Shown: positions 8,860 to 18,046, counted from the stretch's first letter. The stretch: DNA of 64,000 nucleotides from Polyangiaceae bacterium (GCA_020846005.1 JADLEQ010000055.1:1-64000), one strand, 5' to 3'. Numbers and translations are program-made. The notes: generated from the letters alone by a model not told the origin.

Positions 8860-11800
8860 ATGATACGTACCCGCTCGTCCGCCGCGCTCCTCGCCGCCGC
8901 TGGCGGCACGCTCGCGCTCGCCTCGCTCGGGGCTTGCGAGTCGGCCCTGGATCCCTCCGGCGGCCGCCCCGCAGGGCTGGGCGAGACCCGCCGCGCGGGC
9001 GGCCCGCGCGTCGTCTGGGACGTGAAGCACCAGCCGCTCCCCGAGATCCCCCTCCCGAACGACCAGGCCACCCGCCTCGATCCCGGCTCGCCGACGGGCC
9101 GCCGCGTCAACATCTCGCTCGACGCGGCGCGCACCCGCTACGAGCGCAAGACCCGCGCGATCTTCAACCGCCTCGACGGCTTCGGCGCGTACGCGCCGAT
9201 CACCGTGCGCTTCGACGCTCCGCTCGATCTGCCGGGGGTCCTCGCCCGCCACCGGAACGACGACTTCCGCGACGACGCGTTCTACCTGCTCAACGTCGAT
9301 CGGAGCTGCAAGCGCTTCGGCGAGGAGATCGCGCTCGACGTGGGCCGCGGCCGCTTCCCCATCATCCTGATGTCGCGGAGCGAGCGCGGGACGGATCCTG
9401 AGGCGCCCAACGGGTTCTTCCTGGACGAGAGCGACAACAAGATGTTCGGCTTCGATCCGGAGGGCGAGGCGCTGACGCTCCTCTTCAAGGACTACACGGA
9501 GGATCGCAACCGGGACGGAGTCCTCCAGCCGAGTGAGGACCGCAACCAGGACGGCGTGATGGACGAGGCGAATTTCCTCGATCCGCACGCCTGCGACGCG
9601 GTGCCCGAGTCGACGCCCGAGCACGATCGATGCGTCGCCGACCACCTCCTCTCCTGGTACGAGCGCGCCTCCAACACCCTGATCCTGCGCCCGGTGTGGC
9701 CGCTCGAGGAGCGCTGCACCCACGCGGTGGTGCTGACGAAGCGGCTGCGAGGCGCAGACGGCGAGGCCGTCGAGAGCCCGTTCCCCGCCGTGCAGGCGCC
9801 GGATCAGATCGGCGCGCTCGAGCCGGTGGGCGCGCTCCTCGGCCGCTACGGGTTGTCGAAGGGTGACGTGGCGTTCGCCTGGTCGTACACCGTCGGCACG
9901 ATGACGCGCGACCTGGAGGGGCTCCGCGCGGGGCTCTACGGGCAGGGGCCCATGGCGCGCCTCGCGAAGGAGTTCCCGGTCTCCGGGTTCCGCGTGCGGA
10001 CGCGCAACGAGTGGCGCGAGATCGGGAGCGATCCGCCGCTCACCGCGGGCGGCGACTCCCGCGTGCTGCCGGGCGGGTGCGCGGGCGCGGCGTGGGCCGC
10101 GCTGGCGAGCACGATCGAGGGCGACAAGCAGATCTGCGGCGGGTACGCCGACTTCGCGAGCGTCGGCGGGCTCTTCGCCGGGGAGTTCGAGGCGCCGAAC
10201 CTCCTCGTCGACCAGGACGGCCACGCCACGCCGGCGTATCCGGCGGACGAAGACGAGGTGTGGGACGTCGACGTGGGGGCGGGGCGGGCGGTCTACGATC
10301 GCGGGAAGGTGACGTTCTTCTGCGCCCTCCCGCGCGAGGACGCGCGGCCCGCCGGCGTCACCTGCGAGCCAGGGAATCCCGAGGGCAAGCCGTGGTGCAA
10401 GCCCTATCCGGTCGCCTTCTTCGCGCACGGCTACGGGAGCTTCAAGGGTGAGTTCGTGCTGCACGCCGGCCGCCACGCGCAGATGGGCTTCGCCGCGTGC
10501 GGGCTCGACAGCTTCGGCCACGGGCGCTCGATCGTGCTCAACCCGCGCTGCGAAGGGAACCTCGACTACCTCGCCGGCAAGGGCTTGCTCGCCGCCTACG
10601 GCGTCCCCGAGCTCGTCACGATGATCTTCTACGGCCGGGACCGGGACCTCAACAACGACGGCTGCCCGGACGGGGGCGCGGATCAGTGGACCGCGAACCT
10701 CTTTCACACACGCGACGTGGTCCGACAGTCGGTGTTCGAGGAGATGCAGTTCGTGCGCATCCTGCACGCGGTCGACGGCCAGCAGCGCGACGCGTCGGGG
10801 AACGTCCTCGGCGACGTCGACGGCGACGGCGAGCCGGACATCGGCGGGCGCAAGTCGATCACGGCCGCGTGGGGGATCTCGCTCGGCGGCCAGCTCACCG
10901 GCGTGCTCGCCGGAGCGGAGCCCACGCTCGACGCCGTCTCGCCCAACGCCGTCGGCGCCGGCCTGACGGACGTCGCCGTGCGCCTCGGCGAGGGCGGCCT
11001 CGCGGAGGCGGTGATGTTGCCCGTCCAGGGGCCGATCATCGTCGGGTGCTTGCCGACGGACGGGCACCAGGTCCCGCTGACGAGCGGCGAGGGCGGCGCG
11101 TCGTGCCTGCCGCGGGTCGACGGCCAGCAGGGCGTCGCGGGGCCGCAGGTGGCTGGGGAGCTCCAGCTCGCGTGGTACGGGCACGACAACGCGCGCCTCG
11201 CGGTGCGCGCCTTCGCCAAGGTGCCCGGCGTCGCGGTCGGGGACACCGTCCGCGTCGAGAACGTCGACAAGGGCCTCGCCGCCGCGTCCAGGCTCGGTCC
11301 GCGCGGCTGGGCGCGCGTGAGCATCGCCGCGGACGCGCTCTGGCCCATCGCGCGGCGCGGCCTGCTCGGCTTCGCGGACGACGAGAACGACGCCCGCGCC
11401 GCGCCGGACACCACCGCCCTCGGCGATCGGATCCGGGTGACGGTGGTCGACGGCGGCTCGGGGGCCGTGAAGGCCACGGTCGACACCTGGCAGTGGGACG
11501 TGGAGTTCCAGCACACGATCTACCCGGCGGGCCAGCCGCTGGTGGCGATGCAGGAGGGCCTCGGTTACCCGCGCAACACCGTGGACTTCCGCCGCTTCTA
11601 CGGCATCGCCCAGCACGCCGTGGCGCCCGCGGACCCGGCGGTGTGGTCGCGCAGGTACACCGACGATCCCATCCTCGCGCCGTACGATCCCGCTTGGTGG
11701 CCAGGGCGCGCTCACGTCCTCGTGATGCCGACGATCGGCGACTCGCAGGTGCCGACGGCGACGGGCGTCGCGCTCGGCCGCACCTCCGGGCTGCTCGGCT

Positions 11801-12495
11801 CCTGGGATCGCGACCCGGCGCGCTTCGCGCCGGAGCACGGCTGGCGGGAGCTCTTCACGCCCGACGCGCGCTACGGTGTGTCCGTCGAGCAGTGGCTCAC
11901 CGACAACTGGGTCGTCGAGGGCGACTGGCGCCTGCAGCGATGGGCCTCGCACGGAGTGAACCCGAGCACGCTCTTCGACCCGGACGACACCTCGGACGGC
12001 GCGGCGGAATTCTCGTGTCTGCACTCGTACGACTGGTCGGCGGACAACGGGGAGTTCCACTGCCCCGCCGCGATCGACGACACCGCGACGACCTTCGACG
12101 TGCCGCGCCCGGGGCCGGGGCAGGCGATGCGGCAGGACCGCCCGCGTGGCGACGGATCGTACGACGCCCTCCGGATCCCGCTGCTCCGCCCCTCGGGCCA
12201 GCACGGGATCTACAACCCGCAGCCGTTCCGCGCCTTCGACACGGACGCCTACATGGTGCACTTCACCGCGCGCTTCATGGCGACCCGTGGCGGCGACGTG
12301 AGCCACGAGCCCGGCTGCGACTGCGGCTACGCCGAGCTCCCGCGCTTCGAGGTCGGCGGCGCCGAGGCGTGGCCCGGGGTCGACGGCGTCGCCGCGTGCC
12401 CGACCGACGACCCGACCTACGGCAAGCGGTGCTCAGCGGAGTGCACGGCCGCGTGGGGGATCGTGCCGCTCCCGCCGGCCGTGTGCGCGCCGTGA
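8860..12495 (+). CDS. Large lipoprotein with alpha/beta-hydrolase-like core
   Basis: This 1,211-residue exported lipoprotein has its lipobox at LGAC (C26). An aspartate-rich, calcium-loop-like segment (DRNRDG...DRNQDG) lies near residues 214-240. A hydrolase-like region follows, with FFAHGYGS near 520 and the nucleophile-elbow-like G-I-S674-L-G-G. The C-terminal 60 residues contain paired cysteines (CDCGY, CPTDD, CSAEC). The gene has a clear ribosome binding site (GAAGGAG) and sits 17 bases after the barrel gene, so both probably act together at the outer membrane. It is much longer than ordinary hydrolases. The substrate is unknown and the catalytic Asp/His cannot be placed with confidence. 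It could also be a non-catalytic surface protein. Confidence 0.82.
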   Translation: MIRTRSSAALLAAAGGTLALASLGACESALDPSGGRPAGLGETRRAGGPRVVWDVKHQPLPEIPLPNDQATRLDPGSPTGRRVNISLDAARTRYERKTRAIFNRLDGFGAYAPITVRFDAPLDLPGVLARHRNDDFRDDAFYLLNVDRSCKRFGEEIALDVGRGRFPIILMSRSERGTDPEAPNGFFLDESDNKMFGFDPEGEALTLLFKDYTEDRNRDGVLQPSEDRNQDGVMDEANFLDPHACDAVPESTPEHDRCVADHLLSWYERASNTLILRPVWPLEERCTHAVVLTKRLRGADGEAVESPFPAVQAPDQIGALEPVGALLGRYGLSKGDVAFAWSYTVGTMTRDLEGLRAGLYGQGPMARLAKEFPVSGFRVRTRNEWREIGSDPPLTAGGDSRVLPGGCAGAAWAALASTIEGDKQICGGYADFASVGGLFAGEFEAPNLLVDQDGHATPAYPADEDEVWDVDVGAGRAVYDRGKVTFFCALPREDARPAGVTCEPGNPEGKPWCKPYPVAFFAHGYGSFKGEFVLHAGRHAQMGFAACGLDSFGHGRSIVLNPRCEGNLDYLAGKGLLAAYGVPELVTMIFYGRDRDLNNDGCPDGGADQWTANLFHTRDVVRQSVFEEMQFVRILHAVDGQQRDASGNVLGDVDGDGEPDIGGRKSITAAWGISLGGQLTGVLAGAEPTLDAVSPNAVGAGLTDVAVRLGEGGLAEAVMLPVQGPIIVGCLPTDGHQVPLTSGEGGASCLPRVDGQQGVAGPQVAGELQLAWYGHDNARLAVRAFAKVPGVAVGDTVRVENVDKGLAAASRLGPRGWARVSIAADALWPIARRGLLGFADDENDARAAPDTTALGDRIRVTVVDGGSGAVKATVDTWQWDVEFQHTIYPAGQPLVAMQEGLGYPRNTVDFRRFYGIAQHAVAPADPAVWSRRYTDDPILAPYDPAWWPGRAHVLVMPTIGDSQVPTATGVALGRTSGLLGSWDRDPARFAPEHGWRELFTPDARYGVSVEQWLTDNWVVEGDWRLQRWASHGVNPSTLFDPDDTSDGAAEFSCLHSYDWSADNGEFHCPAAIDDTATTFDVPRPGPGQAMRQDRPRGDGSYDALRIPLLRPSGQHGIYNPQPFRAFDTDAYMVHFTARFMATRGGDVSHEPGCDCGYAELPRFEVGGAEAWPGVDGVAACPTDDPTYGKRCSAECTAAWGIVPLPPAVCAP

Positions 12496-12560
12496 CGATC
12501 GGCGCCCGCGCGCAGCGGGGCGCGCGCGGCGGCGGCGGCGCGGGCGAGCCGCGGTCGCGC

Positions 12561-12566
12561 TAGGCT
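12561..12566 (+). promoter_or_regulatory. -10-like TAGGCT placed for leaderless start
   Basis: TAGGCT lies exactly six bases before the ATG at 12573. If it is a -10 element, transcription would begin at the A of the start codon, giving a leaderless mRNA. No ribosome binding site and no convincing -35 element are visible. The same arrangement occurs at 13678 and, on the other strand, at 23276. Confidence 0.45.
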
Positions 12567-12572
12567 CGCCGC

Positions 12573-13634
12573 ATGCGACTCCGGCCCGAGCCCGGCCGCC
12601 CCCTGACGCTCGCCGCGGCGCTCGCGGCCGCGTGTTCGAGCGCCGCCGCCGCGCCGTCGCGTGGCGTGAGCGATCGCGCCGCGCCGGTCGCGCCCGAGGC
12701 GCGCGCCCCGGCGAAGCGCCCGCGGCCACGCGCGCCCGCCCCGGCGCCCATCGGCGCGGCCAACGCCGAGGGCGTACGCAAGCTCTGGGAGGCGGACGCC
12801 GGCAAGCGGGGCCTGGCGGTCTCGGTGTCGCGGCGGGACGGGGTCGCCGCCTCGGCGGCGGGCGGCGGCGCGTCGCTGTGGGCGCTCGCGACAGGCAAGC
12901 GCGCGCGCACCCTGGACTCGTGCGCGGAGGTGGTCCGGGGCGGGCTCGGCTTCCACGAGGGCAAGCTGGTGGTCGTCTGCGAGCGCGCCGTCGAGCGCTG
13001 GGATCCCCGCGACGGCGCGCGGCTGGCGTCACCCCCGATCGCCGAGCCGGCCGTCACAGCGGCGCACCGGTCGGGGCCGCGGCTCGCGCTCGCGCACCGC
13101 GACGGCGTGGTGCGGATCGTGTCCCTGGCGGGCGACGCCCCGATCGAGGTGCGCGTCCCCGGGCCGCCCATCGACGTGAAGGCGCTCGCCCTCACGCCGG
13201 ACGGCAAGCGGCTCGCGGTCGCCTGGACGCAGGGCTCGATCTGGTGGTGGGACACGGCGGCGCCGGACACACCGCACGACCTCGTCCGGTATGAGCGCGA
13301 GTGCGACGCGCTGGCGTGGAGCCCCGGTGGCGGACTGCTCGCGGAGGAGGGCGCGCCGAGCCTGACGACGGTGTGGACCTTCGGGGAGCGCCCGGCACGC
13401 CGTGACACGCTGCGGCAGGGCGCGTGGCTCAAGCGCCTCCTCTTTACGCCGGACGAGCGCTGGCTGGTGCGCGCCGGCTCGGAGGGCCTGGAGCTCGCGG
13501 AGATCGCCGGGCCCCGGCGCGTGGCGCTGGACGCCCGTGCCCCGGTCGAAGACGCCGCCTTCGACGAGGGCGCCCTGCTGCTCGGGGCGATCGACCGGGA
13601 CGGCCGCCTCACCCTGTGGGGCGCCGCGGAGTGA
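12573..13634 (+). CDS. WD40-like repeat lipoprotein
   Basis: This 353-residue predicted lipoprotein has a signal peptide ending at LAAAC (C21), then a Pro/Arg/Ala-rich linker to about residue 60. The remainder consists of short propeller-like blades with motifs such as VERWDPRDGARL, LTPDGKRLAVAW and FTPDERWLVRAG, ending RLTLWG. This is the pattern of WD40/quinoprotein-type beta-propellers, which usually mediate protein contacts rather than catalysis. It lies between other exported proteins but has its own apparent promoter. The partner is unknown. Confidence 0.8.
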   Translation: MRLRPEPGRPLTLAAALAAACSSAAAAPSRGVSDRAAPVAPEARAPAKRPRPRAPAPAPIGAANAEGVRKLWEADAGKRGLAVSVSRRDGVAASAAGGGASLWALATGKRARTLDSCAEVVRGGLGFHEGKLVVVCERAVERWDPRDGARLASPPIAEPAVTAAHRSGPRLALAHRDGVVRIVSLAGDAPIEVRVPGPPIDVKALALTPDGKRLAVAWTQGSIWWWDTAAPDTPHDLVRYERECDALAWSPGGGLLAEEGAPSLTTVWTFGERPARRDTLRQGAWLKRLLFTPDERWLVRAGSEGLELAEIAGPRRVALDARAPVEDAAFDEGALLLGAIDRDGRLTLWGAAE

Positions 13635-13677
13635 GGAGGGTGGTGGGCTCCGGCAGATCGCAGGGCGCGCTCGGTCG

Positions 13678-13683
13678 TAGGAT
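13678..13683 (+). promoter_or_regulatory. -10-like TAGGAT placed for leaderless start
   Basis: TAGGAT lies exactly six bases before the ATG at 13690, so a transcript starting one turn downstream would begin at the start codon. No Shine-Dalgarno sequence lies between them. Confidence 0.45.
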
Positions 13684-13689
13684 CGCGGC

Positions 13690-14544
13690 ATGAAGCTCTC
13701 GCGGTGGCGCCTCGGCGCCGGGGCGCTCGCGATCCTCCTGATCTCCGCGGTCGCGTGGGCCGCGCTGGCGCACGCGCCGGCCCGTCGCGCGACCGCCCGG
13801 CGGTGGACCCCGCCCGCCGCGACCTACCGCGTGGCGCTCGAGGACGGTGAGGGCGATCCGCTGCCGGTGTACGTACACCGCGGGCAGACGTGGGTGCTCG
13901 GGGAGCAGGGCGAGCGCTACGCCATCCGGGTCTCGAACCCGACGAGCCGCCGGGTCGAGGCGGTGGTCAGCGTCGACGGCCGGGACGCGGTGAGCGGGCG
14001 CGTCGCGGACTACGCGCGCGACCGGGGCTACGTGCTCGAGCCGGGCGGCTCGGTGACCCTCCGTGGGTTCCGGCAGAGCCTGGAACGCGTGGCGACCTTC
14101 CGCTTCGCCGCGCCGGAGGACAGCTACTCCGCGCGACGCGGCACCCCAGAGAACGTGGGCGTCATCGGCGTCGCGTTCTTCCCCGAGCGAGCGCGGCGAC
14201 CCGCGATCGCAGACGATGACACGCGCCGGCGCCCGCGACCACCGGCGCCGCGCTCGAGCCCTCGGCGCGAGGGACGCAGCGAGGGACGCGGCGCCGCCGC
14301 CGATCGCTCGGCCGAGGCGCCGAGCGGGCTCGGGACGGAGTACGGCGAGTCGCGGTACGACGAGGCGCGCGAGGTCGGGTTCGTCCGCGCGAGCCCGCGA
14401 CGACCGGAGCGGATCGTCGTGGTCCGCTACGATGACGCGGAGGGCCTCGAGGCCCGCGGGATCGACCTGTGGTCGCGCCCACGCCCTCACCCCCACCCGG
14501 CCGAGCCCTTCCCCGGCTCCCGCTTCGCGCCGCCGCCTCCGTGA
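13690..14544 (+). CDS. Secreted or anchored protein of unknown function
   Basis: This 284-residue protein has one N-terminal hydrophobic segment (about residues 9-27) that could be a signal peptide or an anchor. Residues about 45-165 form a conserved-looking beta domain, with VRVSNPTSRRVEAVVSVDG-type strands, a GY-V-L-E-P-G-G turn and FRFAAPEDSYSAR. From memory, similar domains occur in unannotated proteins of several proteobacteria. The C-terminal half is Arg/Pro-rich and low complexity, followed by a short domain rich in charged residues. Its stop codon overlaps the next gene's GTG (GTGA, 14541-14544), which indicates translational coupling to the RCC1-repeat lipoprotein. The function is unknown. 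Confidence 0.8.
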   Translation: MKLSRWRLGAGALAILLISAVAWAALAHAPARRATARRWTPPAATYRVALEDGEGDPLPVYVHRGQTWVLGEQGERYAIRVSNPTSRRVEAVVSVDGRDAVSGRVADYARDRGYVLEPGGSVTLRGFRQSLERVATFRFAAPEDSYSARRGTPENVGVIGVAFFPERARRPAIADDDTRRRPRPPAPRSSPRREGRSEGRGAAADRSAEAPSGLGTEYGESRYDEAREVGFVRASPRRPERIVVVRYDDAEGLEARGIDLWSRPRPHPHPAEPFPGSRFAPPPP

Positions 14545-15467
14545 GCCGCTCGCCGTCGCGCCGAGCCCGTCGGGCGTCCGGGCGCGCGCCTCGCGCCGCT
14601 CGGTGGCGCTCGGTGGCGCTCGCGCTGGGCCTGGTGGGCTGCGCCGCTCCAGACGCCGCGAGCGATCGACGTCGAGGCGACGCGGGCGACGCGGGCGACG
14701 ACGCTCAGCGCTTCGTCCAGGTCCGCGCGGGCGGGGCCGGCACCTGCGCGCTGGACGACACGGGCGCGGTGGGGTGCTGGGCGGGGGGCCTCGCGTCGCG
14801 CCCCGGCCCGTACGTCGAGATCGACGTGGGGTACCGTCACGCCTGCGCCCGGACCCCCGACGCCCGCGTGGAGTGCTGGGGCGAGGACGAGGAGGGCTCT
14901 ACCGTGCCCCCCGCGGGGACCTTCGACCGCGTCCGCGCGGCGCACGACCTGAGCTGCGCGCTCGAGGGGACGCGCGGCCGCTGCTGGGGGAGCAACCGCT
15001 GGGAGCGCGCGGACGTCCCCGACGTCGCGCTGGCGGAGCTGGAGCCGGGCTGGGGGCACACGTGCGGGATCGAGCCGGGCGGAGCGGCGCGGTGCTGGGG
15101 CAACGTCGAGGCCGCCCCACCCCCGCCCGCGGGGCCGCTGCGCGGGCTGACCGTGGGCGACTCGCATGCGTGCGCGCTCGACGCGGCCGGCCTCGCGCGC
15201 TGCTGGGGGAGCGGCCCGCAGGCGTCGAGCCCACCGCCGCCCGTGCCGTTCTCCAGCGTCACCGCGGGCGCCCTCCACACGTGTGGGCTCACGGGCGACG
15301 GCACGGTGTCGTGCTGGGGAGAGGACACGTTTGGCCAGAGCACGCCGCCCTCCGGACGCTTCGTCAGCGTCGACGCCGGCACGTACCATACCGTCGCGCT
15401 GACCGCGGAGGGCCGCGTCGTGTCCTTCGGCCTGTTCACGGAGGGGCGCCCCGCGGGGGGCGAGTGA
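14541..15467 (+). CDS. RCC1/BNR-type repeat lipoprotein
   Basis: The product is about 308 residues. It starts at a GTG overlapping the previous stop codon, has an Arg-rich n-region and a lipobox LVGC (C34). The body is a propeller of six similar blades, each with a cysteine about ten residues before a C-W pair (CALDDTGAVGCW, CARTPDARVECW, CALEGTRGRCW and so on), plus a seventh degenerate blade without cysteines. Regularly paired cysteines suggest a disulfide in each blade. RCC1-like propellers on bacterial surfaces usually act in binding. An ATG at 14469 is in frame but overlaps the upstream gene by 76 bases without a ribosome binding site. The ligand is unknown. Confidence 0.83.
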   Translation: MSRSPSRRARRASGRAPRAARWRSVALALGLVGCAAPDAASDRRRGDAGDAGDDAQRFVQVRAGGAGTCALDDTGAVGCWAGGLASRPGPYVEIDVGYRHACARTPDARVECWGEDEEGSTVPPAGTFDRVRAAHDLSCALEGTRGRCWGSNRWERADVPDVALAELEPGWGHTCGIEPGGAARCWGNVEAAPPPPAGPLRGLTVGDSHACALDAAGLARCWGSGPQASSPPPPVPFSSVTAGALHTCGLTGDGTVSCWGEDTFGQSTPPSGRFVSVDAGTYHTVALTAEGRVVSFGLFTEGRPAGGE

Positions 15468-15493
15468 GCCGAGGCCGCTGCCGGGCGCGCCGC

Positions 15494-16297
15494 CTACCAG
15501 AGCCTGCCGGGCACGAACGGCAGCGAGGCCGAGAGGCCACCGTCGACGACGATCGCCTGGCCGTTCACGTAGCTCGACGCCTCGCCCGCGAGGAACAGCG
15601 CCACCTCGGCGACCTCCTCGGCGCGCCCCGCTCGACGCAGCGGGTTGAGCTGGCCGAGGCGCGCCTCGGTGCCCTTGGCGCGCGCGAGCTCGAACACGGG
15701 CCGGGTCATGCCCGTCTCGATCAGGCCGGGGCAGATGGCGTTCACGCGCACGCCGCGCCCGCCGAGCTGGCTCGCGGCGCTCTGGACGAGGCTCACGATC
15801 GCCGCCTTGCTCGCCGCGTAGTGCGCCGGCCCGGCGCCGGCACGCAGCGCCGCGACGCTCGCGGTGCACGCGATCGAGCCTCCCCCGTGCTCCACCATGT
15901 GGCGCGCGGCGTGCTTCACGAGGAGGAACGTGCCGACCAGGTTCACGCGGAGGAGCGCGTCCCAGTCGCCGGCCTCGAGGTCGAGGACGCTCGCCAGGCT
16001 CTGTACGATCCCGGCGTTCGCGAACGCGAACCCGAGCCCGCCGTGGGCCGCAACGCTCGTCGCCACGAGCTCGCGCACCAAGGCCTCGTCCGCTGCATCG
16101 CCCGCGACGACGCGGACCGCGGCGCGCGCGCCAGCGGCGAGCTCTGCCGTCTCGGCGAGCCCCTCGGCGTCCTGGTCGTTGGCGACCACGCGCGCGCCGT
16201 TCCCCGCGAGCGCGAGCACCGTCGCGCGCCCGATCCCGCTCGCCGCGCCGGTGACGACGGCGCAGCACCCCGCGAGCCTCGCGGGCGCCTCGGTCAC
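15494..16297 (-). CDS. SDR-family dehydrogenase/reductase
   Basis: This 267-residue classical short-chain dehydrogenase/reductase has the NAD(P)-binding VVTGAASGIGRA near the N-terminus, the NAG motif (FANAGIV), a Ser upstream of the active-site Y-A-A-S-K, and the C-terminal G-G cofactor-dimer region (VVDGGLSASLP). An acidic residue after the second strand (VVANDQD) suggests NAD(H) preference. It starts with GTG at 16297, overlapping the stop codon of the ATP-grasp gene (GTGA), so it is translationally coupled to it. The substrate is unknown. The pairing suggests both enzymes act in one short pathway. Confidence 0.9.
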   Translation of the reverse strand: MTEAPARLAGCCAVVTGAASGIGRATVLALAGNGARVVANDQDAEGLAETAELAAGARAAVRVVAGDAADEALVRELVATSVAAHGGLGFAFANAGIVQSLASVLDLEAGDWDALLRVNLVGTFLLVKHAARHMVEHGGGSIACTASVAALRAGAGPAHYAASKAAIVSLVQSAASQLGGRGVRVNAICPGLIETGMTRPVFELARAKGTEARLGQLNPLRRAGRAEEVAEVALFLAGEASSYVNGQAIVVDGGLSASLPFVPGRLW

Positions 16298-17871
16298 TGG
16301 CGCGTCTCCTTGTCGAGCGCCTCGCGGCACTGGGCGGCCCAGTCGTCTGCCTCCTCCGGCGTCGATCCGATCGCCGTCATCCCGAGCTTGCCGAACTGGC
16401 TCACCGCCCCGAGCAGGTGGAAGACCACGCCGGCCTCCGTCCACGGCCGGTAGTGGACGTCGTGCACCGCGGCGATGTCGAGCACGTCCTCGGGGAGCAG
16501 GCCACGATACGCCGGCGCCTCCAGGTTGTCCGTGGACACGTAGTAGCGCGGCTCGCCGCGGTGCGTGAGGTAGAGGCCCCGCTCCGCGTCGTAGTCGCCG
16601 TCGTTCAGGAGCTTGAGCGTCATGATGGGGTGGGTCGTGCCCGTCATCCGGAGGTTGATCTCGATCGCGAAGCGATCCCAGCCGCCATCGGCGCGGCGCG
16701 CGGTGACGAAGTCCACCGCGACGCGCCCCACCACGCCGCGCCGGCGGAGCACCTCTCCCACGGCGAGCGCGTCCCGCTGGATGTCGAGGCGGTACGGCTC
16801 CGCCGCCGGGAACCGGCACCCGAGGTACCTCTGCCCGTCGGCTCCGCCGAGCACTTGATCGTGGGTGCTCATCGCCTGCAGCTCCCCGCGCGGGTTCACG
16901 CGGAGCTGCGCGCTCGGGCTCCGCTTCTCGGCGCCCTCGAGCCACGCCTCGACCACGCCGCCGATACGCTGGAGCTCTGCGCGAAACCGAGGCCACGTCT
17001 CCGACGCGGCAGTGAACCGCACCTGCTCGAACCCGCCGAGGACGGCGTCGACCCGCGCGGTGTGCGCCGCGGCGCCGGGAGCGACCCGCGCGAGCGGCGC
17101 CAGGTCGAGGACTCCGTTGCCCTCGCCGCTGAAGCCCTGGTCGAGCTTCACGACCACTCGCGTGAGCGAGGGCTGCTCCTCCCAGAGCGACGCGACGGCC
17201 TCCGCCGCCTCACGCTCGCCGTGCACGTCCTCGACGCCCGGCGGGAGCGGCACGCCGGCCTCGCGAAACACCTTGCGCGAGCCGCTCTTCGTCCCCAGCG
17301 CCAACAGCTCCGGATCGACCCCGTAGAGCGGGATGCCGAGCGCGACCGCGAGGCTCCGCTCGCGCTCGCTCACGGTGAAGACGGTCATGTGCGCGCGGTC
17401 GCGCGCGATGGCGTCGCGGATCCGCTGGATGAGCCGCGGGCGCTCGAGGATCTTGTCGCTGAGGGGCCGCGGCGTGGCGTCGTGGCACGTGAGGAGCGTC
17501 AGCCGGTCACGCGCGTGGGCGGTTGGCATCCCGCCGAGGAGGGCAAGGTAGTAGTCGACGATCGCAGGATCGATCGGCTGCGAGCTGACGTAGACGAGCC
17601 GGGCGCGCGGGTGTCGCAGCAGCCCGAACGTGAAGAGCATCCGCTCCTCGTAGTGGTTGATGCCCGGGATGGCCGCGAGCTGGAAGCCGTCCATCGACAG
17701 CGACGGCACGACGACCACGTCCCGCGCGCGCATGTCGATGTCGTGGAACCGCGACCACCGATCCGCGAGCTGCTGCTGGAGGAGCCGGAACTCGAGGAGC
17801 TTTTCGGCTGCGTCGAGACGGCGTGGCGGCGGCAGCGTCTTGTACCGGACCCGCGGGGAGCGTCGTGACAT
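16294..17871 (-). CDS. ATP-grasp peptide ligase, PGM1-like
   Basis: This 525-residue protein resembles the PGM1-type ATP-grasp ligases known from pheganomycin biosynthesis, which join a carboxylate to an amine using ATP. I recognise the family from the overall architecture and segments such as GFSGEGNGVLDL, AWLEGAEKRSPS, FAIEINLRMTGTTHP and the C-terminal YYVSTDNL region. The ATP-grasp core falls at about residues 190-415 and a distinct C-terminal domain follows. The ATG at 17871 begins MSRRSPRVRY; a TACGAT hexamer lies eight bases upstream. The SDR gene follows with a 4-base overlap. A small-molecule amide or peptide product is plausible, but no core peptide is visible nearby. Confidence 0.82.
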   Translation of the reverse strand: MSRRSPRVRYKTLPPPRRLDAAEKLLEFRLLQQQLADRWSRFHDIDMRARDVVVVPSLSMDGFQLAAIPGINHYEERMLFTFGLLRHPRARLVYVSSQPIDPAIVDYYLALLGGMPTAHARDRLTLLTCHDATPRPLSDKILERPRLIQRIRDAIARDRAHMTVFTVSERERSLAVALGIPLYGVDPELLALGTKSGSRKVFREAGVPLPPGVEDVHGEREAAEAVASLWEEQPSLTRVVVKLDQGFSGEGNGVLDLAPLARVAPGAAAHTARVDAVLGGFEQVRFTAASETWPRFRAELQRIGGVVEAWLEGAEKRSPSAQLRVNPRGELQAMSTHDQVLGGADGQRYLGCRFPAAEPYRLDIQRDALAVGEVLRRRGVVGRVAVDFVTARRADGGWDRFAIEINLRMTGTTHPIMTLKLLNDGDYDAERGLYLTHRGEPRYYVSTDNLEAPAYRGLLPEDVLDIAAVHDVHYRPWTEAGVVFHLLGAVSQFGKLGMTAIGSTPEEADDWAAQCREALDKETRQ

Positions 17872-17879
17872 CGAGCCGG

Positions 17880-17885
17880 ATCGTA
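17880..17885 (-). promoter_or_regulatory. -10-like TACGAT before ATP-grasp gene
   Basis: On the minus strand TACGAT ends eight bases before the ATG at 17871. This would give a leader of only a few bases. No Shine-Dalgarno sequence is present in that gap. The spacer to the divergent histidine kinase gene is 175 bases. Confidence 0.35.
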
Positions 17886-18046
17886 TCAGCACCGCGCGGG
17901 CGGCCCCTCGCTCCAGCGCGCGCCGGCCCGGCCGCGGGGCCCCGCGGCGCACCGGTCGCGCCCCCGGCGCCGCCGCCCCCTGCGGCGGGACGCGCCCGCC
18001 GCAGGGTCGCGTTCCACCGGGCGCCGATCCGTGGGAGAGTGGGGGC

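Noticed and set aside
8656-12306. Long minus-strand frame opposite the hydrolase-like lipoprotein
   Set aside because: Shadow of the coding strand, with His/Arg/Val-rich composition and no signal peptide or motif.
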